DNA of 5,486 nt. Origin: UBA8886 sp002731655 (GTDB taxonomy: Archaea > Thermoplasmatota > Poseidoniia > MGIII > CG-Epi1). A program made the position numbers and the translations under genes. Positions 1-5,486 of the stretch are shown here, in pieces; position 1 is the first letter of the stretch, and the number at the start of each line of letters is the position of its first letter. The notes under the pieces were generated by a model, which made no database searches, was not told the origin of the DNA, and saw only the letters and a program-made list of their open reading frames with translations. Where the stretch lies: assembly GCA_030754655.1 (NCBI GenBank), contig JASLZX010000031.1, positions 1 through 5,486 of the forward strand, in the 5' to 3' direction.

Positions 1-178
1 CGTAGTCGAGCAGGACGTTAATCGAGTGCAATTTCGCCCCGCGGTAGAATTGCCCTTTCTCAGTCCCCATCACCAGCGCCGCCGCTTGGCTCGTGCGCAC
101 ATGCGTTATCGTCCCCTGCGCGTCGCTTTCGTAACCCTTGCCGGTCGCGGCGTTGGCTACCACTGGTAGTTCAATCAT
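1..178 (-). CDS. Unrecognised protein, first 59 residues, 3' end cut by the window edge
   Basis: An ATG at 178 opens a frame that runs without a stop to the window edge. It begins MIELPVVANAATGKGYESD and continues through THVRTSQAAALVMGTEKG to HSINVLLDY. It is preceded by a good Shine-Dalgarno site and lies 21 bases after the molybdoenzyme stop, in the same apparent operon. The visible part is soluble, with no signal peptide, membrane helix or cysteine. The pattern suggests alternating strands and a helix, but no family is recognised. By position it could be an accessory protein of the redox complex or an unrelated operon member. Reality as a gene is supported by the start context and the open frame; the function is not determined. 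Confidence 0.65.
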   Translation of the reverse strand, partial: MIELPVVANAATGKGYESDAQGTITHVRTSQAAALVMGTEKGQFYRGAKLHSINVLLDY

Positions 179-188
179 CCCTGCTCTG

Positions 189-196
189 TCCTTCCT
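189..196 (-). promoter_or_regulatory. Ribosome binding site for the downstream unknown gene
   Basis: AGGAAGGA on the minus strand ends ten bases before the ATG at 178. It sits in the 21-base gap after the molybdoenzyme stop (TGA 202-200). It supports independent initiation of the downstream gene, although both genes share a reading frame across the gap. Confidence 0.6.
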
Positions 197-199
197 GCA

Positions 200-2989
200 T
201 CATTCCTCCCGACCATTTAACCAGAACTGGTCTCGTGCTGGCGTCAGCGGCCGCCCCATCCAGAGCGGCCGACGCAGGCCATCGGGGTGCGTTTCGGCAT
301 CCTTGGCCCACTGGTTCCATTGCTTGAAGTATGCGAATGATCGGTCGGTATCGACTTCGATATCGCCGTATTTGTCGTCGGGACCCGGCTTCATGAGTCG
401 CACTTTCTGGAGCCAGCAGTGCGCTCCCGAAATGGGGTCGGGCTGTACCGCGTGCGTCAGGTTCTGGTGGACGCCGCCGTCGCGCCACCACACCCGGCGG
501 GTGTCGGCGTCGTTCGATTTCCATGGCTCGATGCCGGCGAGCGTGCGCATGCGCCAGCGCCCCGGCTCCGGGTTCGTGATGTCGACCTTGGCCGACATGT
601 AGCGGTTGCCGGCGTCCTGCTGCCGTCGCCACCTCCCGATGTGGTGCGAGCAGCCGACGATGCCTGGCTTGATGGACTCGGTGACCCACACCTTGTCGAC
701 GTAATGCCCAATTTCGGTCTCGATTTTCAGAAGGTCCCCGTCGGTGACGCCTAGTTCGCGGGCGTCCTGCGGATGGAGCCAGACTGGGTTGCGGTGCGCA
801 ATCTCGGCCAGCCATTTCGAGTTGGCCGAGCGCGAGTGGATGTGCGTCGGCAGCCGGAAGTTGGGCAGCAGCACATACTCGCCCGCCTCGTGGTCGAGCC
901 GGTCGGGGTGGATGTGCGAGCGGATACGGTAGTCGGGAATCGCGTGCTGGGGGTGGCCGAAGTCGACCATCGTCTGCGAGTAGAACTCCTGCTTGCGGCT
1001 CGGCGTCGGGAAGCCGAGCCGTTGAGTACCATCGATTTTGACGCCCCCTTCGGCGACTTCGGTTTCGTGCTTGTCGTAGACCGCCGCCTCGACCAGGAAG
1101 GCGCCATGCTTGCGCATGTAGTCCAGCGGTGCAAGCCCCTCGGCTTCGGCCGCTTCGGGCAAGCCCTTGACGTGCTCGAAGATGTAGCGGTAGTATTCGT
1201 CGACGGTGATGCACTCGCCCTCCCGGTATGGGGATTCGAAGTGCTTGCGGATGCCGAGCGAGCCGTCATGGTCGATGCGCCAGGAGAGCTCAATCCAGAA
1301 CTCGTCCTCCTCCCACACCTCGCCCGGGTTGGCCTCGTGGGTGAAGCGCACCGGCTTCCCCTGCCGCCGGGCGAACTCGCGCAGCACCGGCTGGCGGAAC
1401 GCAATCCACATCCCGGCGTGCGTCTCGTAGGAGTTGATGTCGTGCCGTTCGCTGGCGTGCCCCATTGGGAGCACGTAGTCGGCGAAGAAGGCAGTCTCGT
1501 TCCAGGTCGGGGTGAGCGCGATGTGGCAGCCGACCGCCTCTGCGTTCGAGAGCATCTCAATCCAGGAGAAGCCGTCGGGGAAGGTCCAGACCGGGTTGAA
1601 GACCCGCGTGAAGTAGACGTCCATGCTGCCGCGACCGTCCTTGATCAGGTGCGGCAGTATCTGGCTCATTTCGTAGTGGGAGAGCGTGTATTCGGGCGGC
1701 CAGATGAGTTCGTTCCACGCCTCCTGCGGCGGCGGCACGTCGAAGAAGGTGGGGTGGAACTTGGTCCAGGCGCTGGGCGAGGTCCCCCCTTCGGTGCCGA
1801 CAGAGCCTGTCAGGACATTCAGCAGGTGCAGCGTGCGCGCCACTTGCCAGCCGCCGAGGTTGCCGATGGCGCCCGCCCGCCAGACGTGGGTCGAGAGCCG
1901 GCTGCCGGCGCTGGCGACCACCTTCGCGACCCCGGCGACCTGCTCGACCGGCACCTGACATTCCGTGGCAGCGAACTCGAAGGTGTATTCCGCGTATTGC
2001 TCGATGAGTCGTTCGACGAAGCGTTCGAACGTGGGTTCGTCATCAGGGTGCGCGGCCGCCATCCATTCCGGCCAGTTGACCCATTCCTCGAGGAAACGGC
2101 GGTCGTAGAGCTCGTTGACGAGTATATAACGCGCGATGGCGAGGAAGAGCGCCGGCTCGGAGCCGGGGTAGACCGGCAGCCAGTGGTCGGCCATCGAGGC
2201 GGTGTTCGAGAGCCGCGGGTCGAGCACGATGAGCTTGGCGCCGCTCATCATGCCTTCGACAATGCGCTGCGCGTGCGGGTTGAAGTAGTGCCCGGTCTCA
2301 AGATGTGAACTGACGAGTAGGATGACCTTCGCGCTGGAATGGTCGGGGCTCGGCCGGTCGAACTTGTGCCACAGTGCGTAGCCGAAGCGGGCGCCCGCCG
2401 AGCAGATGGTGGTGTGCGAGTTATGGCCATCGACGCCCCACGCCTTCAGCACTCGGTCGGCGTAGCCTTCGTGCCCGGGGCGGCCGACGTGGTAGACCAC
2501 GCGGTCGCGCGCGCCGGTATTGAGCGAGTCGCGGATTTTCGTCGAGATTTCGTCCAGCGCCTGCTCCCACGAGATGCGCTTCCACTCGCCCGCACCGCGC
2601 TCGCCCTTGCGCTTCAGCGGGTAAAGGATGCGTTCGGTATCGTTAATCTGGTTGATGGTCGCCGGCCCCTTGGCGCAGTTGCGGCCGCGGCTGGCGGGAT
2701 GCGCCGGGTTGCCTTCGAACTTGCGCACCCGCCCGGTCTCCTTGTCGACGTAAGCAAGCATCCCGCAGGCCGACTCGCAGTTGAAGCAGGTGGTTGGCAC
2801 CAGCGAGTAGCGGCGCTCGACTCGCTCCGGCCAGGCGTTGGCGTCGAGCTCGACGTGGTCGTCCCACTCCTCCGGGTCGGGGTAGTGGCGCAAGGGGCGT
2901 GTCGCCCCTTGCGCTTCTTCGCGATCGAGCCGTGGAATGACGCCGATTCCCTCGGCCATCCACTCGATGAACGACTTTTCCGATTTCAT
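200..2989 (-). CDS. Molybdopterin oxidoreductase catalytic subunit (DMSO-reductase superfamily, Psr/Phs/Soe-like)
   Basis: This is a 929-residue protein starting at ATG 2989. The frame stays open upstream to 3355, but that part lies inside the preceding gene, and the ATG at 2989 has a Shine-Dalgarno site and an ATGA overlap. Residues 68-105 carry a [4Fe-4S] site, C-x2-C-x3-C-x29-C (C68, C71, C75, C105), ending in CAKGP. Residues 190-204 include TTICSAGARFGY, where C196 is the likely molybdenum ligand. Pterin-binding landmarks are VLDPRLSNTASMADHW (255-270), YPGSEPAL (274-281) and LTGSVGTEGG (393-402). Residues 704-820 form the C-terminal molybdopterin-dinucleotide-binding domain, with NPVWLHPQDARELGVTDGD. 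A family tail follows to RRPLWMGRPLTPA. No twin-arginine signal is present, so it is inferred to be cytoplasmic, as in SoeA and unlike PsrA, PhsA or TtrA. Electrons would pass to or from the adjacent ferredoxin-NrfD fusion. The substrate is unknown; a sulfur oxyanion or polysulfide is a guess from context. Confidence 0.95.
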   Translation of the reverse strand: MKSEKSFIEWMAEGIGVIPRLDREEAQGATRPLRHYPDPEEWDDHVELDANAWPERVERRYSLVPTTCFNCESACGMLAYVDKETGRVRKFEGNPAHPASRGRNCAKGPATINQINDTERILYPLKRKGERGAGEWKRISWEQALDEISTKIRDSLNTGARDRVVYHVGRPGHEGYADRVLKAWGVDGHNSHTTICSAGARFGYALWHKFDRPSPDHSSAKVILLVSSHLETGHYFNPHAQRIVEGMMSGAKLIVLDPRLSNTASMADHWLPVYPGSEPALFLAIARYILVNELYDRRFLEEWVNWPEWMAAAHPDDEPTFERFVERLIEQYAEYTFEFAATECQVPVEQVAGVAKVVASAGSRLSTHVWRAGAIGNLGGWQVARTLHLLNVLTGSVGTEGGTSPSAWTKFHPTFFDVPPPQEAWNELIWPPEYTLSHYEMSQILPHLIKDGRGSMDVYFTRVFNPVWTFPDGFSWIEMLSNAEAVGCHIALTPTWNETAFFADYVLPMGHASERHDINSYETHAGMWIAFRQPVLREFARRQGKPVRFTHEANPGEVWEEDEFWIELSWRIDHDGSLGIRKHFESPYREGECITVDEYYRYIFEHVKGLPEAAEAEGLAPLDYMRKHGAFLVEAAVYDKHETEVAEGGVKIDGTQRLGFPTPSRKQEFYSQTMVDFGHPQHAIPDYRIRSHIHPDRLDHEAGEYVLLPNFRLPTHIHSRSANSKWLAEIAHRNPVWLHPQDARELGVTDGDLLKIETEIGHYVDKVWVTESIKPGIVGCSHHIGRWRRQQDAGNRYMSAKVDITNPEPGRWRMRTLAGIEPWKSNDADTRRVWWRDGGVHQNLTHAVQPDPISGAHCWLQKVRLMKPGPDDKYGDIEVDTDRSFAYFKQWNQWAKDAETHPDGLRRPLWMGRPLTPARDQFWLNGREE
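2888..2914. repeat. Perfect 12-bp inverted repeat with 3-base loop, inside the molybdoenzyme coding region
   Basis: On the plus strand GCGCAAGGGGCG (2888-2899) is followed by TGT (2900-2902) and its exact reverse complement CGCCCCTTGCGC (2903-2914). In the mRNA sense the 27 bases are exactly nine codons, residues 26-34 (AQGATRPLR) of the molybdoenzyme, starting 75 bases after the ATG. The stem is GC-rich and should fold stably in RNA. There is no U-tract after it, so an intrinsic terminator is not indicated. A role in translation or mRNA stability is possible but unproven; the segment lies in the poorly conserved N-terminal extension ahead of the Fe-S site. Confidence 0.75.
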
Positions 2990-4398
2990 ATCAGGCTCTC
3001 CAGTTGCGGCTCCTGCACCACCTTCCGGCCGTGCAGCAGGGCTGCCGCCAGTACCGCCAGCGCAGCCAGGATGTAGATGGGCGCGGGAACGACCAGTATC
3101 AGCAGCGTGGCGGAGCCGATGATAACGGTCTCGAGCATGAACTTCGCCGGCAGCGCAGCATCGCGTGACCACGAGCGTCCTTTCGCCTGCTGGAACAGCC
3201 ACGCCGTGTAGATGGCGGTGAGCGCGGAGAGTGGGATTCCAGCGAAAGCTAGCCAGTGCAAGGGCGCCTCGCCAAGCTCGAAAAACAGCACCGCCGCGGT
3301 GGCGGCCAGGATTCCTCCGAAGCCCGCCAGCAGGTAGGCGCCCCTGACAAGCCACGAGCTCCAGTTGGGCCGCAGCATGACGTAGAGAAAGCGGTCAGGC
3401 CGGTCAAGGTCGAGCACGAGCAGGACGCTGGTGATGCCCAGGAACGCGAGCCCGGTCCCCACCACCAGCCACCAGAGCTGCGCGTCCATTTCGAGATAGC
3501 CGCCAAGCCAGAGCAGCATCGCCACTAGGTAGGTCCCCGACGCAATCGCCTTGGTCCAGACGTAGGCGGAGACCTCCCAGCCCCAGAGGATGCCTTTCGA
3601 CGGCTGGTCGTACGCGCGCTTCGCCTGCGGGGATTCGTCGGTCAGTTTAGCGGCGACGTCATGGATGAGGGCCCGGTCGCGCGGCGGTGCTTCGCTCGCC
3701 TTCTTTTCCAGCGCAAGCTGGGTTAGCAGCGAATCGGTGTCGGCCGCGCCGAGCCGCTTCTCGGCGTATTTCGCGAAGTGGCCGACGCCTGCGGCCTGCT
3801 CGCTCCACATCCCGGCCGGGGTGCGTTCGGTGGCAGCCGGGTTGAGCATCTCCTCGCTCCCCTCGATGTAAAATACGTTGGGCTTCGCTCCCGAATCGGG
3901 CTTGCGCACGGCTGTATCGTGGGTGGAAACGAGCTGCGCTATCTTCGAGCCGGGGTCGTCCAGGTCGCCCGAGATGATGGCTTCGGTGGGGCAGACGATG
4001 ACGCAGGCCGGCTCGTAGGAATTCTCGAGCCGGTGAACGCAGTAGTTGCACTTCGCCGCGGTGCCCTGGTCAGGGTCGATGTAGAGCGCGTCGTAGGGGC
4101 ACGCCTGCATGCAGGACTTGCAGCCGATGCAACGGGCATCGTCGAAATCGACGATGCCGTCGGGGCGCGTGAAGAGCGCGGTGGTCGGGCAGATAGTGAC
4201 GCAGGGTGCGTCCTCGCAGTGGTTGCAGCGGTGGACGCTGAACTCGCGGCTGCTGTTCGGGAAAGTGCCTTTCTCGATATACTTGACGTGGGTGCGGTTC
4301 ACCCCGATAGGTACGTCGTGCTCCGACTTGCAGGCGACCGTGCAGGCGTGGCAGCCGATACACGAGCGGTTGTCGATGACAAAGCCGTAGTTGGTCAC
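2986..4398 (-). CDS. Fused 4Fe-4S ferredoxin (PsrB/DmsB type) and NrfD-type membrane subunit
   Basis: This 470-residue protein begins at GTG 4398, the only start consistent with the ferredoxin N-terminus. Residues 1-141 form a DMSO-reductase-type electron-transfer subunit with sixteen cysteines in four complete sets: 13/16/19/23, 58/61/66/70, 90/93/96/100 and 117/120/132/136. This is consistent with four [4Fe-4S] clusters. Residues 142-270 are a mostly hydrophilic linker. Residues 275-456 contain about six hydrophobic helices (275-300, 307-330, 349-373, 381-403, 417-437, 439-456). They include the NrfD signature LDLDRPDRFLYVMLRPNWSS, so the domain probably exchanges electrons with the quinone pool. 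PsrC-like NrfD proteins usually have eight or more helices, so this one looks short. There is no signal peptide or twin-arginine motif, so the ferredoxin domain is inferred to be cytoplasmic. The gene overlaps both neighbours by four bases and probably links the molybdoenzyme to the membrane. Confidence 0.94.
   Translation of the reverse strand: MTNYGFVIDNRSCIGCHACTVACKSEHDVPIGVNRTHVKYIEKGTFPNSSREFSVHRCNHCEDAPCVTICPTTALFTRPDGIVDFDDARCIGCKSCMQACPYDALYIDPDQGTAAKCNYCVHRLENSYEPACVIVCPTEAIISGDLDDPGSKIAQLVSTHDTAVRKPDSGAKPNVFYIEGSEEMLNPAATERTPAGMWSEQAAGVGHFAKYAEKRLGAADTDSLLTQLALEKKASEAPPRDRALIHDVAAKLTDESPQAKRAYDQPSKGILWGWEVSAYVWTKAIASGTYLVAMLLWLGGYLEMDAQLWWLVVGTGLAFLGITSVLLVLDLDRPDRFLYVMLRPNWSSWLVRGAYLLAGFGGILAATAAVLFFELGEAPLHWLAFAGIPLSALTAIYTAWLFQQAKGRSWSRDAALPAKFMLETVIIGSATLLILVVPAPIYILAALAVLAAALLHGRKVVQEPQLESLI
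2996..3001 (-). promoter_or_regulatory. Ribosome binding site for the molybdoenzyme gene
   Basis: GGAGAG on the minus strand lies six bases before the ATG at 2989, within the last codons of the ferredoxin-NrfD gene. That gene's TGA (2988-2986) overlaps the start as ATGA. The site decides the start against the longer open frame, which would begin 122 codons upstream inside the NrfD domain. Confidence 0.7.
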
Positions 4399-5486
4399 GC
4401 GGTAATGCCCTCGATTCCCATCGCCGAGTGGACCAGATCGATGATGTCCTCGACGGCAATTTCCTCCTCGTGCCCGCTGGTCTTGGCCGCGTCGGAATAC
4501 ATGGTCATGTCTTTGGGGCAGGCGACTAGGAAGCGCGAGACCCCGACCGAAAGCGCCTCCTCGATGCGCATCTCCGAAGGGCGCTGCGTCATGTCGTCGT
4601 GGTCATTAAGCCAGATTTGCCCGCCGCCAGCACCGCAGCAGAACGAGTTCTCGCGGTTGCGCGGCATCTCGACCAGCGCCAGTCCACACCTCTCGATGAC
4701 CTCCCGTGGTGCGTCATAGATGCCGTTGTAGCGCCCGAGATAGCAGGGGTCGTGGAAGGTGGCATTGCCCGCCAGCGGCTGCTCCAGCTGAATGGCGCCA
4801 GCCTCGATGAGTTCGACCAGCAGCGTCGAGTAGTGCACCACATCGTATTCGCCGCCGAGTGCCGGATACTCGTTCTTGAGCGCGTTGTAGGTGTGCGGGT
4901 CGGTGGTCATGATACGGTCGAACTCGCACTTCTCGAGCAGCTCGATATTCTGCTCCGCAAGCGACTCGAAGAGTCCTTCCTCGCCCACTCGCCGCACGTC
5001 GTTACCGGCGCTGCGCTCACCCCTGCGGATGATGCCGAAGTCGACGCCGGCGGCGGTCAGCACTTCGGCCACCTTGCGGGTGGTGGCGGTGCAGGACTGG
5101 TTGAACGAAGCGAAGTCGCCGACGAACCAGAGCAGGTCGACCGCCTCTTTCCGGGCATCCTTGATGTCGAGCTTCCTTGTCCACTTGCTCCGTCTGCGGT
5201 TTGACTCGCCGCAGGAGTTGCCCTGCTCGTCCAGGCTGCGCAGCACCTCACCCAGCTCTTCGGGCATTTTGCCGTCGAAAACCAGGCTGCGGCGCAACTC
5301 CAGAATGTCGTGCATCGGCTCGTTACCGACCGGGCAGATTTGCACGCAGGCGTAGCAGGCGGTGCATGACCAGACTGCATCCGGCGAGATAGCGTATTCT
5401 AGCATGTTCTGTCGGGCGCCACCCGCCGCCACTTCCGTTGCATGGGCATTGATGTGGTAGCGTTTGTTGATTTCCAGCGCCGACGG
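4395..5486 (-). CDS. HdrD/GlpC-type (Fe-S)-binding reductase subunit with CCG domains, 5'-truncated by the window edge
   Basis: The frame is open to the window edge, giving 363 residues. A possible GTG at 5432 is internal to the conserved region, so the true start lies outside. Fragment residues 41-51 hold CTACYACVQICP, a C-x2-C-x2-C-x3-CP [4Fe-4S] motif; relatives such as mycobacterial Rv0338c-type reductases have a matching first cluster further upstream. Two CCG-type (cysteine-rich) domains follow. The first, about 118-228, aligns by context with the family but reads VGDFASF, ERSAGND and TTDPHTYN where cysteine-bearing GC, TCCGD and CPHC are usual. The second, about 240-345, has HDPCYLGRYNGIYDAPRE (C248) and SFCCGAGGG (C283, C284), then ACPKD (C323) where CPxC is usual. 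The family passes electrons in thiol/disulfide or respiratory chemistry, normally at the cytoplasmic membrane face. The stop overlaps the next gene by four bases, suggesting a subunit of the same complex. The exact role is unknown. Confidence 0.9.
   Translation of the reverse strand, partial: PSALEINKRYHINAHATEVAAGGARQNMLEYAISPDAVWSCTACYACVQICPVGNEPMHDILELRRSLVFDGKMPEELGEVLRSLDEQGNSCGESNRRRSKWTRKLDIKDARKEAVDLLWFVGDFASFNQSCTATTRKVAEVLTAAGVDFGIIRRGERSAGNDVRRVGEEGLFESLAEQNIELLEKCEFDRIMTTDPHTYNALKNEYPALGGEYDVVHYSTLLVELIEAGAIQLEQPLAGNATFHDPCYLGRYNGIYDAPREVIERCGLALVEMPRNRENSFCCGAGGGQIWLNDHDDMTQRPSEMRIEEALSVGVSRFLVACPKDMTMYSDAAKTSGHEEEIAVEDIIDLVHSAMGIEGITA
4408..4412 (-). promoter_or_regulatory. Ribosome binding site for the ferredoxin-NrfD gene, inside the upstream gene
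   Basis: GAGGG on the minus strand ends nine bases before the GTG start at 4398. It lies inside the last codons of the Hdr-like gene, whose TGA (4397-4395) overlaps the GTG as GTGA. This supports the GTG as the real start and suggests translational coupling. Confidence 0.55.

Larger units (their letters stand above)
1..5486 (-). other. Apparent single operon: Hdr-like, ferredoxin-NrfD, molybdoenzyme, unknown
   Basis: All four genes lie on the minus strand with junctions of -4 (GTGA), -4 (ATGA) and +21 bases. No promoter or terminator is visible between them, and the cluster runs off both ends of the window. The order suggests co-expression of the subunits of one membrane-associated redox complex. 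The promoter must lie beyond position 5486. Confidence 0.8.

Noticed and set aside
171..1214. A 347-codon minus-strand open frame overlapping the molybdoenzyme in another frame
   Set aside because: It is arginine- and alanine-rich with no domain, and the overlapping frame contains the conserved C-terminal molybdopterin-binding domain. It is a GC-skew shadow.
773..2308. A 511-codon open frame on the plus strand opposite the molybdoenzyme
   Set aside because: It lies wholly antisense to a gene with clear family motifs. Its composition is the valine/arginine/aspartate-rich pattern of an antisense frame in GC-rich coding DNA, with no recognisable domain.
2888..2914. The hairpin as an intrinsic terminator
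   Set aside because: It lies inside a coding region and is not followed by a T-rich tract on either strand.
200..2989. Assignment of a specific substrate such as polysulfide, thiosulfate, tetrathionate, sulfite or arsenate
   Set aside because: The cofactor-binding motifs only place it in the superfamily. No substrate-specific residues can be called by eye, and the lack of an export signal argues against several of the named enzymes.
2990..3355. A 122-residue N-terminal extension of the molybdoenzyme
   Set aside because: It overlaps the NrfD membrane domain in another frame, has arginine-rich low-information composition and no export signal. The ATG at 2989 has a Shine-Dalgarno site and the typical ATGA junction.
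3778..4719. A 313-codon plus-strand open frame opposite the ferredoxin and the Hdr-like gene
   Set aside because: It is antisense to the cysteine motifs of two real genes and has no motif or plausible start context of its own.

Overview
The window is a GC-rich, gene-dense piece of a single minus-strand operon, read from right to left. It holds two complete genes and two genes cut by the window edges. No RNA gene, mobile element, CRISPR array, terminator or promoter is recognisable, and no gene-free stretch exceeds about 21 bases. The host cannot be fixed from this sequence. The GC-rich codon use, a GTG start and Shine-Dalgarno-like sites fit many bacteria and some archaea.

In transcription order the layout is as follows. 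(1) Positions 5486-4395 carry the C-terminal 363 residues of a heterodisulfide-reductase-D/GlpC-type iron-sulfur protein, with one visible ferredoxin-type cluster motif and two CCG-type domains. The first of these domains has lost its expected cysteines and the second lacks its last one. (2) Positions 4398-2986 encode a 470-residue fusion of a four-[4Fe-4S] PsrB/DmsB-type ferredoxin with a short NrfD-type quinone-interacting membrane domain. (3) Positions 2989-200 encode a 929-residue molybdopterin oxidoreductase of the DMSO-reductase superfamily, with one N-terminal [4Fe-4S] site and a probable cysteine molybdenum ligand. (4) Positions 178-1 carry the first 59 residues of an unrecognised protein. 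Genes 1/2 and 2/3 overlap by four bases (GTGA, ATGA), and gene 4 starts 21 bases after gene 3, which suggests co-transcription and translational coupling.

Together the genes look like a membrane-bound redox complex. A Mo-bis-pterin catalytic subunit would exchange electrons through a ferredoxin relay with the quinone pool via NrfD, with an Hdr-like thiol/disulfide-type subunit attached. Neither the molybdoenzyme nor the ferredoxin fusion has a twin-arginine signal, so the catalytic side is inferred to face the cytoplasm. This is unlike periplasmic polysulfide, thiosulfate or tetrathionate reductases and more like the SoeABC sulfite dehydrogenase layout. The substrate is not determined by the sequence. 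The most interesting points are the combination of an Hdr-like subunit with a cytoplasm-facing CISM-type complex, the cysteine losses in the CCG domains, and a perfect 12-bp hairpin embedded early in the molybdoenzyme gene.
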